Positions 29,211 to 38,537 of a DNA stretch of 39,089 nt are shown here, piece by piece; position 1 is the first letter of the stretch, and each line of letters begins with the position of its first letter. The stretch covers positions 1 through 39,089 of the forward strand of contig JALZVU010000310.1 in NCBI GenBank assembly GCA_023301795.1, read 5' to 3'. Under the pieces are notes generated by a model that was given only the letters and a program-made list of their open reading frames with translations, was not told where the DNA came from and did no database searches. The stretch comes from Granulosicoccus sp. GTDB lineage: Bacteria > Pseudomonadota > Gammaproteobacteria > Granulosicoccales > Granulosicoccaceae. A program made the translations under genes and the position numbers.

Positions 29211-29850
29211 CGGGGATCTCTGCTTTTGAAATAACGGCTGTCTCGGCACGCGCTGCCGCATACCAGTCTTTCATGGGCGCATCATCCAGCGTCCGGTCCA
29301 CGTAAACTTGCGACAACACGGGTAATTTAATGTTGTAGGTATGAAAACGAGCAGCCACCGGTGCGTACATGGCATCAGCGACGGTGTAGTGTCCGAATAA
29401 CCATGGACCCCCACTCTGCTGCAGGGCATCTTCAAATAACTGAACAATTCGATTAATATCAATTTGCGCCTCTAGTGACGGCGTAAAACCGTTTACGACA
29501 CGACGACAATTCATCGGCATCTCCCCACGCATGTCCGCAAAACCTGCGTGCATCTCTGCACTGATTGCTCGTGCACGGGCACGCTCATCCGCGCGCTCTG
29601 GCCATAATGCAATACGGGTAACCTTGTCAGCGATGTACTCACAGATGGCCAACGAGTCCCACAAGACTAACGGACCATCGTGCAACACAGGCACCCGCTT
29701 GGCTGGGCACCATTGCTCTATAAGACTGGCGCCTTCCTCAGTGAACAATGAAATATTCACCTCCTCAAACACAAGCTGAGCATGATGCATCAGTAACCAT
29801 GGCCGTAAAGACCATGATGAATAATTCTTGTTACCAATGACCAGCTTCAT
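29200..29850 (-). CDS. Glutathione S-transferase family protein inside the leu operon
   Basis: The 216-residue protein has a thioredoxin-like N-terminal domain with S-S-W-S-L-R-P-W near 11-18, the cis-proline segment V-P-V-L near 53-56 and W-D-S-L-A-I near 64-69 that binds the glutathione gamma-glutamyl group. An all-helical C-terminal domain follows. The catalytic residue is probably Ser at the start of the first helix (zeta/theta-like). It overlaps leuD by 4 bases (ATGA at 29847-29850) and leuB by 11 bases, so it is translated with them. GST genes are not a regular part of leucine synthesis; the substrate is unknown. Confidence 0.88.
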   Translation of the reverse strand: MKLVIGNKNYSSWSLRPWLLMHHAQLVFEEVNISLFTEEGASLIEQWCPAKRVPVLHDGPLVLWDSLAICEYIADKVTRIALWPERADERARARAISAEMHAGFADMRGEMPMNCRRVVNGFTPSLEAQIDINRIVQLFEDALQQSGGPWLFGHYTVADAMYAPVAARFHTYNIKLPVLSQVYVDRTLDDAPMKDWYAAARAETAVISKAEIPDVE

Positions 29851-30494
29851 GAGGGGGCATCGAACAACCAGGGTGCTGATTGTCGGCGACTGACCTCGTA
29901 CTCTTCGATTCGGAAGCGCTGCTGGAGAGTCAATTCTATGTCGTCAAATCCATTTAACAGGCAGTGTTTTCGGAAAGTGTCCACTTCAAACTTGAACACC
30001 TCACCATCAGGCGTTGTCACTGTCTGATCAGGAAGATCGATAGTCAGCTGGTAACCTTCACTGCCCTCACATTCGGCGGCCAGTTTTTCTACAATGTCCT
30101 TATCCAGAACAATCGGCAGTAATCCGCTCTTGAACGAGTTGTTATGAAAAATATCAGCAAATCCTGGCGCAATGACACTCCGGATTCCGTAGTCATCCAG
30201 CGCCCAAACAGCGTGCTCACGCGATGAACCACAACCGAAATTCTCACCAGCCAGCAGTACTTGAGCACCATTATAGCGAGGCTTGTTCAGAACAAAATCC
30301 GCGTTAGGCTTGCGCGTGCTTGAATCCTGACCAGGGAAGCCTGCATCGTGATAACGCCACTCATCAAACAGATTAACGCCAAAACCTGAGCGTTTGATGG
30401 ATTTTAGAAACTGCTTGGGAATAATGGCATCGGTGTCGACATTGGCACGCATTAGCGGTACTGCAACACCTGTCATCCGGGTAAATTCTTGCAT
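29847..30494 (-). CDS. leuD: 3-isopropylmalate dehydratase small subunit
   Basis: The 215-residue subunit pairs with LeuC to isomerise 2- to 3-isopropylmalate. Family segments are [25 protein letters not shown] and the swivel-domain [13 protein letters not shown]. The length matches E. coli LeuD (201). It is 26 bases after leuC and overlaps the GST gene by 4 bases. Confidence 0.96.
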   Translation of the reverse strand: MQEFTRMTGVAVPLMRANVDTDAIIPKQFLKSIKRSGFGVNLFDEWRYHDAGFPGQDSSTRKPNADFVLNKPRYNGAQVLLAGENFGCGSSREHAVWALDDYGIRSVIAPGFADIFHNNSFKSGLLPIVLDKDIVEKLAAECEGSEGYQLTIDLPDQTVTTPDGEVFKFEVDTFRKHCLLNGFDDIELTLQQRFRIEEYEVSRRQSAPWLFDAPS

Positions 30495-30520
30495 GGAGCT
30501 ACTCCTGAGTTAGGGTGTGA

Positions 30521-31924
30521 CTAGAACGTGCGAACGTCGACAAAGTGCCCGGCAATGGCGGCAGCAGCTGCCATCGCTGGGCTGACCAGATGCGTTCGAC
30601 CACCTTGCCCCTGCCGTCCTTCAAAATTACGGTTTGAGGTAGAAGCACAGCGCTCACCCGGCTCTAGCCTGTCAGCATTCATGGCTAGGCACATAGAGCA
30701 ACCCGGCTCACGCCATTCGAAGCCTGCATCGATAAACAGCTTGTCCAGACCTTCTTCCTCTGCCTGCTTTTTTACAAGCCCGGAACCTGGTACCACCATA
30801 GCCTGCTTTATGGACGTCGCCACTTTACGCTCTTTGATAACAGCTGCTGCAGCGCGAAGGTCTTCAATACGCGAGTTGGTGCATGAACCAATGAAGACGC
30901 GATCGAGCATGATTTGTGAAATTGGTGTGGCTGGTTGTAAATCCATATACTCCAGCGCTCGAGAGTAGCCTTCGCGCTTGGCTGTTAGCTCATCGGATGA
31001 AGGATCTGGCACCTGGCCATTGACCGACGTCACCATCTCTGGGGATGTACCCCACGATACCTGCGGCTCAATAGTTGTAGCATCCAGGTGAACCACCTCA
31101 TCAAAATGTGCATCATCGTCACTCGTTAGTTCACGCCACGATGCTTCCGCTTGAGCCCAGTGTTCAGCGCTTGGAGAGAACGGTCGATCTTTCAGATAGC
31201 TGATAGTGGTGTCATCCACCCCAATCATGCCTGCTCTGGCACCTGCCTCAATAGACATATTGCACACACTCATGCGCCCTTCCATCGACAGATTGCGAAT
31301 GGCTTCTCCAGCGAATTCCAGCGTACAGCCCGTGCCACCAGCGGTGCCAATCTTGCCGATAATGGCGAGCACGATATCTTTGGCTGTAACCCCAGGACCC
31401 ACCTGCCCATCAACACTGATCAGCATATTGCGCGCTTTTTTCTGCAGCAGAGTTTGTGTGGCCATCACATGCTCCACCTCTGAGGTACCGATACCAAAGG
31501 CCAAAGCGCCAAAAGCACCGTGCGTGGAAGTATGAGAATCCCCACAAACCACCGTCATGCCTGGTAGAGTCGCACCCTGCTCTGGCCCAATGACATGCAC
31601 GATGCCCTGCCGCAGATCATTCATTTTGAATTCTGTTACACCAAATTTCTCGCAATTGGCATCCAGAGTTTCGATCTGTAGTCGGGATACTGGATCATCT
31701 ATGCCATTAGCACGGTTTGTTGTCGGCACGTTATGGTCAGCAACTGCGAGCATGGAATTGGTGCGCCATGGCTTACGACCAGCGAGCTGCAATCCTTCGA
31801 ACGCCTGCGGTGAGGTGACTTCGTGCACCAGATGCCTGTCTATATAAAGAAGCACGGTGCCATCTTCTTGGCTGTGCACCAGATGAGCGTCCCAGACTTT
31901 GTCATACAACGTCTTTCCAGCCAT
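30521..31924 (-). CDS. leuC: 3-isopropylmalate dehydratase large subunit
   Basis: The 467-residue aconitase-family subunit carries a 4Fe-4S cluster. Cysteines in F-I-G-S-C-T-N-S-R and in G-C-S-M-C-L-A-M-N are the expected ligands, and G-D-S-H-T-S-T-H-G is the active-site segment. ATG at 31924 is chosen because AGGAG lies 9 bases upstream; the TTG two codons earlier is only 3 bases from it. It is the first gene of the leuCD-gst-leuB-asd unit and is divergent from the LysR gene. leuA is not in the window. Confidence 0.96.
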   Translation of the reverse strand: MAGKTLYDKVWDAHLVHSQEDGTVLLYIDRHLVHEVTSPQAFEGLQLAGRKPWRTNSMLAVADHNVPTTNRANGIDDPVSRLQIETLDANCEKFGVTEFKMNDLRQGIVHVIGPEQGATLPGMTVVCGDSHTSTHGAFGALAFGIGTSEVEHVMATQTLLQKKARNMLISVDGQVGPGVTAKDIVLAIIGKIGTAGGTGCTLEFAGEAIRNLSMEGRMSVCNMSIEAGARAGMIGVDDTTISYLKDRPFSPSAEHWAQAEASWRELTSDDDAHFDEVVHLDATTIEPQVSWGTSPEMVTSVNGQVPDPSSDELTAKREGYSRALEYMDLQPATPISQIMLDRVFIGSCTNSRIEDLRAAAAVIKERKVATSIKQAMVVPGSGLVKKQAEEEGLDKLFIDAGFEWREPGCSMCLAMNADRLEPGERCASTSNRNFEGRQGQGGRTHLVSPAMAAAAAIAGHFVDVRTF

Positions 31925-31966
31925 GACCAATCACTCCTGCTAACCGATAATCGTTCTTGTATACGA

Positions 31967-32032
31967 ATTGTATCGACCTTGGTGAAATAACTCCAATTCA
32001 TAATTATTATTTGTTACATTCCTATTTGGAAT
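31967..32032 (-). promoter_or_regulatory. leuC promoter and LysR-type box in the divergent leuC/lysR region
   Basis: On the minus strand TTGGAG (complement of 31991-31996) and TACAAT (complement of 31967-31972) are 18 bases apart and could form the leuC promoter, with a start near 31960. A perfect inverted repeat ATTCC-N5-GGAAT (32018-32032), containing the T-N11-A LysR signature, is centred about 65 bases upstream of that start, where LysR activators usually bind. The box is also 22 bases before the LysR ATG at 32055, which fits self-repression. No transcription start has been mapped. Confidence 0.6.
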
Positions 32033-32054
32033 AGTTTGAACGCTCGCTGACATT

Positions 32055-32924
32055 ATGGATTTTCCTTCTCTAAAGGCGTTTGTCGCCGTTGCAGAATCTG
32101 GATCGTTTTCGCTGGCTGCAGAGCGCCTGTTTATGACCCAACCAGCTATTAGCAAACGAGTAGCGGCTCTGGAGGCAGATCTGGGTATCGCATTGTTTGA
32201 CCGGATCAGACGAGGCATTCAGCTCACCGAGGCCGGAACAAAATTCCTGATAAGCGCGCGGCGAATTCTGGACGACATTGCCATCAGCCGTGAGGAGGTG
32301 CATTCGCTATCCGCCACTATCAGCGGCAGATTACGCTTGGCTACCAGCCACCATGTGGGCATTCACAGACTGCCGCCAATTCTCAAATCATTCACACAGG
32401 CACACCCCGACGTTGAGCTCGATCTACTGTTCATGGACTCGGAGCTAGCCTGCGAAGGGGTGGCACGCGGTGACATTGAGTTGGCTGTGGTCACCTTGCC
32501 AGATCATTTACACAACACCTTGGCCACGCAACTTGTATGGCCCGACCCTCTGGGGATTGTCTGCGCAAAAGATCATCCGTTGGCTAGCCTGTGCAAACAA
32601 CAACCGATTACCGCAAAACAGTTATGCCTGCACAACGCAGTGCTACCCGCACGCGGCACAGTTACCCGCGACATACTTCTGCGCGCTCTGGAGCCTTTCG
32701 GGGTTACGGTGGAAACCAGCCTTGAAACCAACTATCTCGAGACTATCAAAATGATGGTATCGGTGGGCTTGGGTTGGAGCGCATTGCCAACTAACCTGCT
32801 CGATACAGATATCGTACAAGTACCGGTAATAAGTCTTTCCATGCAGCGGCAGCTGGGTCATGTGCACCTGAAAGGTAAGACCCTATCGCGAGCAGCGTCC
32901 GCCTTTCTTCACATGCTGCCTTAA
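32055..32924 (+). CDS. LysR-family transcriptional regulator, likely controlling the leu operon
   Basis: The 289-residue protein has the LysR winged helix at about 1-60 (F-V-A-V-A-E-S-G-S-F, A-A-E-R-L-F-M-T-Q-P-A-I-S-K-R-V, L-G-I-A-L-F-D-R). A periplasmic-binding-like effector domain follows from about 90 to 289. It is transcribed divergently from leuC with 130 bases between them, a common position for a regulator of the neighbouring operon. The effector may be a leucine-pathway intermediate (inference). It is shorter than LeuO and has no LeuO-type N-terminal extension. The ATG lacks a strong ribosome binding site. Confidence 0.9.
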   Translation: MDFPSLKAFVAVAESGSFSLAAERLFMTQPAISKRVAALEADLGIALFDRIRRGIQLTEAGTKFLISARRILDDIAISREEVHSLSATISGRLRLATSHHVGIHRLPPILKSFTQAHPDVELDLLFMDSELACEGVARGDIELAVVTLPDHLHNTLATQLVWPDPLGIVCAKDHPLASLCKQQPITAKQLCLHNAVLPARGTVTRDILLRALEPFGVTVETSLETNYLETIKMMVSVGLGWSALPTNLLDTDIVQVPVISLSMQRQLGHVHLKGKTLSRAASAFLHMLP

Positions 32925-33182
32925 TTTTTCGCCTACAACAGTAGGATTTCATGAAAGGCAAAAAACACGTTGTGTCTTTGATGTCATCACTTAAAAAATC
33001 AGTTCACACTGCAATACAGGAGATTTACAGCCAAGTAACCCTCCTTGATGTATCAAGCTCAACGCTCCTCATTACCTTACGCGCCGACTATTAGGGCCAG
33101 TGCTATAAAGCATCGTATACTGCCCCCTTAATACACCAAATACTGGAAAGCTCCAGGCAACCAGCAACGTCTGCGACAGTCT

Positions 33183-34934
33183 ATGCAAGAAAAGTTTAGT
33201 TTATTGGAATTGCGTATGCCGGTACTCGGCGTATTCTGCGCTGGCATGCTACTGACCTTCGCTACGCTTTTTGTTATCACTAGCCAACAAAAACAGACAT
33301 CCTTTAGCGAATTTTCTAATCAGGTAACAATAGCTACAGCGCAATTAGATAGCGCTCTTGACCAATATACAACACTGGTTATGGCCACTCAGGCGCTGTT
33401 TCATGCGTCCGAACATGTTTCAAGGAAAGAATTCCACAGCTTTTTAGAGTTAATGACTTTAAAGTCTCTGTTTCCAAATACACAAGCTTTATCCTGGAAT
33501 GCAGCGATTGACTCTTCCGATACAAAAAGCTTTGAAAATCTCATCCAGCTCGACGATTCAATCCGTCCGGGCGGCTATCCAGAATTTACTGTTCGGCCAG
33601 AGACTGACCAACAACAGCGCTATGTCATCACCTACATCGAGCCTATGGAAGGCAACGAGAGTGCATTCGGATTCGATATTGGCTCAAACCCTGACCGACG
33701 AGCAACCGTTGAACTTGCTCGCGACACAAACAGCGTGGCTGCAACTGCAGCAATAACCTTAGCGCAAGAGTCGGGAAGCCAAAAGGGCTTCCTTATGATG
33801 TTGCCTGTTTTCAATGTAGATTCCTACGGAGAAATGTTACGAACTGAAGGTGACTTCCGCGGCGTTGTCGTAGCTGTTTTTAGAATCGGTGATTTAATAT
33901 CTGCCTCCAGCGATCTTGGCTTCACATCTCTAACCGTGTTTGATGTGACCGATGCGCCACGGACAAATGCGTCCGAACTTCTCTTTAGCCAACTCGCCCC
34001 CACAGTGTCAGCAGACCACCCTGCGCTGATACGCACCATCGACGTTGCAAACCGACAATGGGAGTTGGAATTCACCCCGCCTGAATATGTTTCAACCAAC
34101 ACTGCAGGCAACTGGGCTATAGGAATTTTCGGTGGGCTAGCGACTATTCTTTCGGCAATCTTCGTTGACTATATTCTGACGTCAAAACAACGAGTTGACA
34201 GGCGTGCCAATTTGCTTACGATTGATCTGAAGAGGGCGAATGAAAAACTGATCCGATCTAATGATGATCTTGCACAGTTTGCGTACATAGCGTCACACGA
34301 TCTTCAGACACCTATCCGCAATGTCCAAATGTCGGCTGATTTCCTCGCAGAAGAATTGAATGCGACAAGCAACTCTGAAGTAAAGGAGTACCTGAAGATT
34401 ATTACCAAGTCTTCAAGAAAAATGCAGACGCTTACCAGTGATTTATTGAGTTACGCAAAACTCGAAACCAATGATATTGAAAAGACCGAAATCAACCTGA
34501 ACACCCTACTGAAGAGCGTAGAAACAGATCTTCGTAATTTATGCAAACAACAGAATGCATCCCTCATACTGAATCACTTACCCAACATCACTGGTGACGA
34601 GCACCAACTTGAGCGCGTATTCATGAATCTGGTAGAAAACGCAATCAAATACGCTCATCACGAAAGGCCGCCCGTTATAGAAATTGACTATTCCCAGACA
34701 AATGACGCGCTAACTCTGTTGATAAAAGATAATGGTATGGGCATAGACGACAAATATTCAGAGCGTATTTTCATGCCTTTCCGAAGATTGCACAGTGAAA
34801 ATTCAATTAGGGGATCAGGCTTGGGATTATCCATTTGTAGAAAAATTATAGAACGGCACGAGGGTACAATCAATGTGACGTCCTCAAGCAGTATGGGCAG
34901 TGTGTTTTCTATAACGCTTCCGCGTTCAGGCTAG
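33183..34934 (+). CDS. CHASE-domain hybrid-free sensor histidine kinase
   Basis: The 583-residue protein has a membrane helix at about 13-33 and a periplasmic CHASE domain at about 60-235. A second helix at about 310-332 and a short coiled coil lead to the kinase core. The H box F-A-Y-I-A-S-H-D-L-Q-T-P has His372 as the phosphorylation site, and the core continues with N-box E-N-A-I-K-Y-A, D-N-G-M-G-I and G-S-G-L-G-L-S-I-C. CHASE domains bind small extracellular ligands, known for cytokinin in plants; bacterial ligands vary. No response regulator gene is adjacent, so its partner is encoded elsewhere. The kinase core is of the phytochrome-like HWE-free type. The ligand is unknown. Confidence 0.9.
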   Translation: MQEKFSLLELRMPVLGVFCAGMLLTFATLFVITSQQKQTSFSEFSNQVTIATAQLDSALDQYTTLVMATQALFHASEHVSRKEFHSFLELMTLKSLFPNTQALSWNAAIDSSDTKSFENLIQLDDSIRPGGYPEFTVRPETDQQQRYVITYIEPMEGNESAFGFDIGSNPDRRATVELARDTNSVAATAAITLAQESGSQKGFLMMLPVFNVDSYGEMLRTEGDFRGVVVAVFRIGDLISASSDLGFTSLTVFDVTDAPRTNASELLFSQLAPTVSADHPALIRTIDVANRQWELEFTPPEYVSTNTAGNWAIGIFGGLATILSAIFVDYILTSKQRVDRRANLLTIDLKRANEKLIRSNDDLAQFAYIASHDLQTPIRNVQMSADFLAEELNATSNSEVKEYLKIITKSSRKMQTLTSDLLSYAKLETNDIEKTEINLNTLLKSVETDLRNLCKQQNASLILNHLPNITGDEHQLERVFMNLVENAIKYAHHERPPVIEIDYSQTNDALTLLIKDNGMGIDDKYSERIFMPFRRLHSENSIRGSGLGLSICRKIIERHEGTINVTSSSSMGSVFSITLPRSG

Positions 34935-34988
34935 CAAACCGTTTACACTTGCCCTTCTGGACTAATCAGTGCAAAACTACGATCGAAC

Positions 34989-35336
34989 ATGACCAAAACC
35001 CAACTACTCATCTTCGCAATGCTTATAGTCGGCATGATCGCGGCGGCTATGGCTTTGGGCAACTGGTCAGCACAGATTAACCCCAACGGCATAACACCCC
35101 ATCCCGTTGCTGAAGGTGAAACTGCCACTGACACTAACGTCCCGCGTGATGCCTTCTCGTTCGGCGTATCAATGGGCTTACTGGGCACAGCACTCTTGTA
35201 CTGTTGCATAGCCTTTGGTCTGTTTATTCAGGCCAAATCAAACCGCCGTGCCGCCAGCAAGTTCACCTTCTGGGTAGCTGGACTCGCCGCGCTGGGCTTT
35301 GCACTGTCGTACTTGATTGATGACTACTTTTATTGA
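34989..35336 (+). CDS. Small three-helix membrane protein, unknown function
   Basis: The 115-residue protein has hydrophobic segments at about 5-23, 59-80 and 93-110. The loop between the first two is acidic and Thr/Pro-rich, and a positive patch (K-S-N-R-R) lies between the last two. I recognise no family. It begins 54 bases after the histidine kinase on the same strand and may share its message. It ends 27 bases before a long inverted repeat. Confidence 0.65.
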   Translation: MTKTQLLIFAMLIVGMIAAAMALGNWSAQINPNGITPHPVAEGETATDTNVPRDAFSFGVSMGLLGTALLYCCIAFGLFIQAKSNRRAASKFTFWVAGLAALGFALSYLIDDYFY

Positions 35337-35362
35337 ATAGTCGCATTCTGTAAAGTTGACGT

Positions 35363-35401
35363 CCGATAACAGCTTGCCAGAGCTTACCAAGCTGTTATCG
35401 G
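35363..35401. terminator. 14-bp perfect inverted repeat between convergent genes
   Basis: CCGATAACAGCTTG (35363-35376) and CAAGCTGTTATCGG (35388-35401) form a perfect 14-bp stem with an 11-base loop. It sits between the convergent small membrane gene and the large secreted-protein gene, so it is a likely bidirectional terminator, although no T run follows on either side. GCCAGAGCTT occurs twice, in the loop and just after the right arm. Confidence 0.6.
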
Positions 35402-35416
35402 CCAGAGCTTCTAGCC

Positions 35417-37144
35417 TTACGGATTAATCTCAATGGGAGAAGGAGTTACCGTCTCACCATTGCCAGTGACAATCAGAAAGTCTCCTGGCTGCCCATCAAC
35501 AGGTACCACTCCGAGGCGACTTCCATCCTCAGCCGTTATGGTGATAAGTCCAGTCTGCCAATAGAATGCCTCTTCAGGGTCAGAACCAGAAAACTCAACC
35601 ACTTCACCGGTATCTTCATCTGTTGCAATCAGTGCATCATCACTGAATGCCAGCTCCACTGTCACTGACAACGACTCGTTTTGCGTCCATGGCGCACTCA
35701 CAGAGAAACTTCCCTCCACAGAATTCGACACCGAATACTCATTGATCCGCACGATTCTGCCGTCAGGCAATGGACGTGTAGATTGAAAGAAATCTACGTT
35801 GTTATCAATCCGAGAACGAGAAACCGTGTAATCACTGATCTCTAGCTGCCCACCATCAACAGGCCCACGGTAACTGGCAGAGTCCCAGTTGGATTGTGAG
35901 TTAACAACTATAAAAGACCGGTTACCCGATGAATATCCACCACTGAGTGATCTGCTTTGGCCATCGGCGCCATCAATAGTCAGATTGAAAACAGGAGAGC
36001 TGTTGATAGATCCGCGCATAAGACGGCGAGCCCCGGCAGTACCGTTATAGGTATTGCTGCCAATGACGCAACCACTGAAGGACCAATCGCTAGCCTGATT
36101 GGCAGTTGCGAAGTAGCCGACTACTGCTCCAAGGCTGCGACAAGCGTAGGCACTCGCCTGATCGGCGTCCACAAAGTTGCCTTGACCAAAGCCAAGTTCC
36201 AACTGATACCCCCCAGCAAGCGAAGCGCTACCAATATTCTGTATATCGTCTGAAGTATTAGTAATAAAAAAACGCTTACCTTGGAAGAGCTCATCATCAT
36301 TTAACGTCTGGTAGAACGCCTCAATTGCGTCTTCATTAAGCACACTGACAACATTCGCTACAATGGATTCGGCATTGGCAATGCTTAGACTCGTAGTGTT
36401 TGCAACACCGCTGTCTGCTGCCTGCACAAAAATGTTAGACCCTGTTGCCTGTCCCACTCGGCGGATAGAAAACTCATAGTCAGTGTTATCGGGCACGCCT
36501 TCGATAAAAAAACTCGTTCCATTGATGGTTCTCAACAGCTCTCCATCTTGAAATACCGAATAACCGTCTGCCGGCTCGCCTGACTCAGGATGAGACCAGA
36601 ACAACTCAATGGCTGTTGACGAATAGCGCTCAACGCTCAGGTTAGTGACAATTGGCAGTGTCTGGCCACCACCGACATTGATGCCTGGAAACCGTTGACC
36701 TGTCGTGTGGTTGATGACGCGGTACTGACCAGGGTCAACAACGCAACTACGCCCCCCTTCACACAGTGACTCGTTGGTCTCAGCATTCTGCACCTGATAC
36801 CACCCGTCGTCCGGCCACCTAATCACGTTGTCAGTAACGACAATACCGCTATCGCCACCCGTGTTCGATGCGGTGACCTCCACGTTCTCAAAGCGTTCAC
36901 CAGTAGTGTGGTTTACCACCAGATAGCTACCTGGAGAAACCTCACAGCGTCGTACGCCACCGCAGACCTCATTGTAGTTCTCGCTATCCTGAACCTGGTA
37001 CCAGCCATCATCTGGCAATATGATGGCATTGCCCTCAACGGTTGGACTGGCCTGCGCTACCGACATTGATGACAGCGCAAGGGCAATAACGGTTAGTGGA
37101 GTATGTCGTGACGTAAAAAATGACTGTACTTTTTTAGTGTTCAA
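35417..37144 (-). CDS. Secreted protein with two DGWYQVQ modules and a fibronectin type III domain
   Basis: The 575-residue protein has a signal peptide (cleavage after A-Q-A near 32). Two near-identical modules at about 40-86 and 107-153 share P-D-D-G-W-Y-Q-V-Q, C-x5-C, P-G-x-Y-x-V-x-N-H-T-T-G and R-F. The cysteine pairs (61/67 and 128/134) have the same spacing and probably form disulphides. A fibronectin type III domain follows at about 164-245. A beta-rich region of about 330 residues with no recognised family completes the protein. It has no transmembrane helix or sorting signal, so it is exported to the periplasm or outside. The start is TTG at 37144 with GGAG 11 bases upstream. Binding to a glycan or surface is a guess. 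Confidence 0.75.
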   Translation of the reverse strand: MNTKKVQSFFTSRHTPLTVIALALSSMSVAQASPTVEGNAIILPDDGWYQVQDSENYNEVCGGVRRCEVSPGSYLVVNHTTGERFENVEVTASNTGGDSGIVVTDNVIRWPDDGWYQVQNAETNESLCEGGRSCVVDPGQYRVINHTTGQRFPGINVGGGQTLPIVTNLSVERYSSTAIELFWSHPESGEPADGYSVFQDGELLRTINGTSFFIEGVPDNTDYEFSIRRVGQATGSNIFVQAADSGVANTTSLSIANAESIVANVVSVLNEDAIEAFYQTLNDDELFQGKRFFITNTSDDIQNIGSASLAGGYQLELGFGQGNFVDADQASAYACRSLGAVVGYFATANQASDWSFSGCVIGSNTYNGTAGARRLMRGSINSSPVFNLTIDGADGQSRSLSGGYSSGNRSFIVVNSQSNWDSASYRGPVDGGQLEISDYTVSRSRIDNNVDFFQSTRPLPDGRIVRINEYSVSNSVEGSFSVSAPWTQNESLSVTVELAFSDDALIATDEDTGEVVEFSGSDPEEAFYWQTGLITITAEDGSRLGVVPVDGQPGDFLIVTGNGETVTPSPIEINP

Positions 37145-37807
37145 AATTAATCGATCTCCATAGCGAAATATTAAGAATATGCGTCATGCGCGGCTGCGCT
37201 GGTAAGTAATAATGCAGCGCCGTTAGAAAGTAACTTTTCCTTGCACTGATCGATTGCCGAGCATTTTCAAAGTATAACAGTCGTGGTTTTTTATCTTTTG
37301 GCTGTAGGTAGTGTTTTGAGGGGCTTTGGTGTTAATACCGGTAGATTGATTTGATCGCGTTCCAGTGGTGTCGACGAACTTTTGCCCGAAAAGAAAACAT
37401 GAGTTGGAAGCCTGCTTACTACGACGGCTGAGGTGCATCACGGCCTGCCCAGTGCCGTAAGTTGGTGTTGCACGGCTTAGCTCGCTCTGCACGTGTAGAG
37501 CGCTGGAACTGCGTCTCGATTTTCACTCTACACGTGTAGAGTGATGGAATGACACCACAGTGTTCACCCACACGAATGGCGTGATGGAACTGCGTCACGG
37601 TTTTGACTCTGCATGTTTACAGCTCTTGAACCGCTTTTTCCGCTGAAATATTCACGCAGTGCAGTAATTCCTCTCCGCGTATCGCCACCATTAGAATCCA
37701 GATTCCGCAAAAACAAGCTCAACGCTCCATAAAGTTTCACAAATCAAAGCTGAGATGGCGCGTACAACGGTTTATCATGTGGAACCGAAAATTGAGAAAA
37801 TCAGGCC
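37145..37807. other. 660-base gap with tandem repeats and no recognised gene
   Basis: No convincing ORF is seen. A minus-strand ORF (37223-37492, 89 residues) has no family match and lacks a ribosome binding site. The last third holds the tandem repeats listed separately. The first part may hold the promoter of the secreted-protein gene; no box pair is clear enough to name. Confidence 0.4.
37485..37646. repeat. Four 40-41-base imperfect tandem repeats with a 16-bp palindrome
   Basis: Units start at 37485, 37526, 37567 and 37607 and are 41, 41, 40 and 40 bases long. Each begins with CTCTrCACGTGTAGAG or a decayed form, followed by a TGGAACTG-like centre and a TTTTCA/TTTTGA end. In unit 2 the head is the perfect palindrome CTCTACACGTGTAGAG (37526-37541). 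Unit 1 differs by one base; units 3 and 4 are more degenerate. The third unit also pairs internally (CGTGA with TCACG around TGGAACT). The role is unknown; binding of a dimeric protein to each palindrome is possible. Confidence 0.8.
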
Positions 37808-38530
37808 ATGATGGGTTTTGATATGAACTACATGCTAATGGTGATGCTACCGGGCATGGTGTTGTCTGGGCTAGCGTCCATGATGGTGAAGCGCACCTTT
37901 GCAAAGTACGAAACGGTGGGCACTCAGGCGAACATGACGGGTGCGGAAGCCGCAAAGCTCATGCTGGAACGCCAGGGCGTCACCGACTGCAAGATCGAAG
38001 CAGTTTCGGGCCGACTCAGCGATCATTACGATCCACGAGTAAAAACCTTGCGATTATCAGAACCTGTATTTAACGCGCGCTCGATCTCAGCAATAGGTGT
38101 TGCCTGCCATGAAGCTGGACATGCTTTGCAACATGCGCAAGGGTACAAATGGTTGAAAATGCGCTCAGCATTAGTCCCTGTTACCAATATTTCCAGCAAA
38201 ATGTCGATGCCAGTCATTATGGCAGGTGGGCTGTTGATGGCCCTAGCCCCCGTATTCGGAATGCCGGTGCTGTTGCTCGGTTGTGCTCTGTTCGCAGCGG
38301 CGGTTGTATTCTCAGTGGTCACGCTACCCGTTGAGTGGGATGCCAGCGCTCGAGCAAAAACTGCAATGGTTGATGCCGGCATCGTAACTCCACAAGAAGT
38401 TGGCGGGGCCAGCAACGTACTTAATGCTGCTTTCTTAACCTACCTTGCTTCCGCCATAGCATCGATCATGACGTTGCTTTATTACTTGCACCGAACTGGC
38501 GTTCTGAGAATGCTGATGAATAGGCGCTAA
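37808..38530 (+). CDS. Membrane zinc metallopeptidase of the YugP family
   Basis: The 240-residue protein has a membrane helix at about 7-25, the zinc-binding H-E-A-G-H at 101-105, two helices at about 131-170 and another at about 207-226. V-E-W-D-A-S-A-R-A after the second helix is a family hallmark, with its Glu-Trp probably near the site. The role of YugP-like enzymes (Zn_peptidase_2) is poorly known. It converges on an ABC transporter gene with 7 bases between stops. ATG 37808 is chosen; ATG 37811 is equally possible. Confidence 0.9.
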   Translation: MMGFDMNYMLMVMLPGMVLSGLASMMVKRTFAKYETVGTQANMTGAEAAKLMLERQGVTDCKIEAVSGRLSDHYDPRVKTLRLSEPVFNARSISAIGVACHEAGHALQHAQGYKWLKMRSALVPVTNISSKMSMPVIMAGGLLMALAPVFGMPVLLLGCALFAAAVVFSVVTLPVEWDASARAKTAMVDAGIVTPQEVGGASNVLNAAFLTYLASAIASIMTLLYYLHRTGVLRMLMNRR

Positions 38531-38537
38531 GTACGTT

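Noticed and set aside
31936-31976. CGATA...TATCG dyad near the leuC start as a second regulator site
   Set aside because: Only the five outer bases pair; the inner part does not match.
37223-37492. 89-residue minus-strand ORF in the large gap
   Set aside because: No recognised family, no ribosome binding site, and its start lies in the tandem-repeat region; probably chance.
37485-37646. CRISPR array
   Set aside because: Units are contiguous and diverge along their whole length, with no constant repeat separated by unique spacers and no cas genes.
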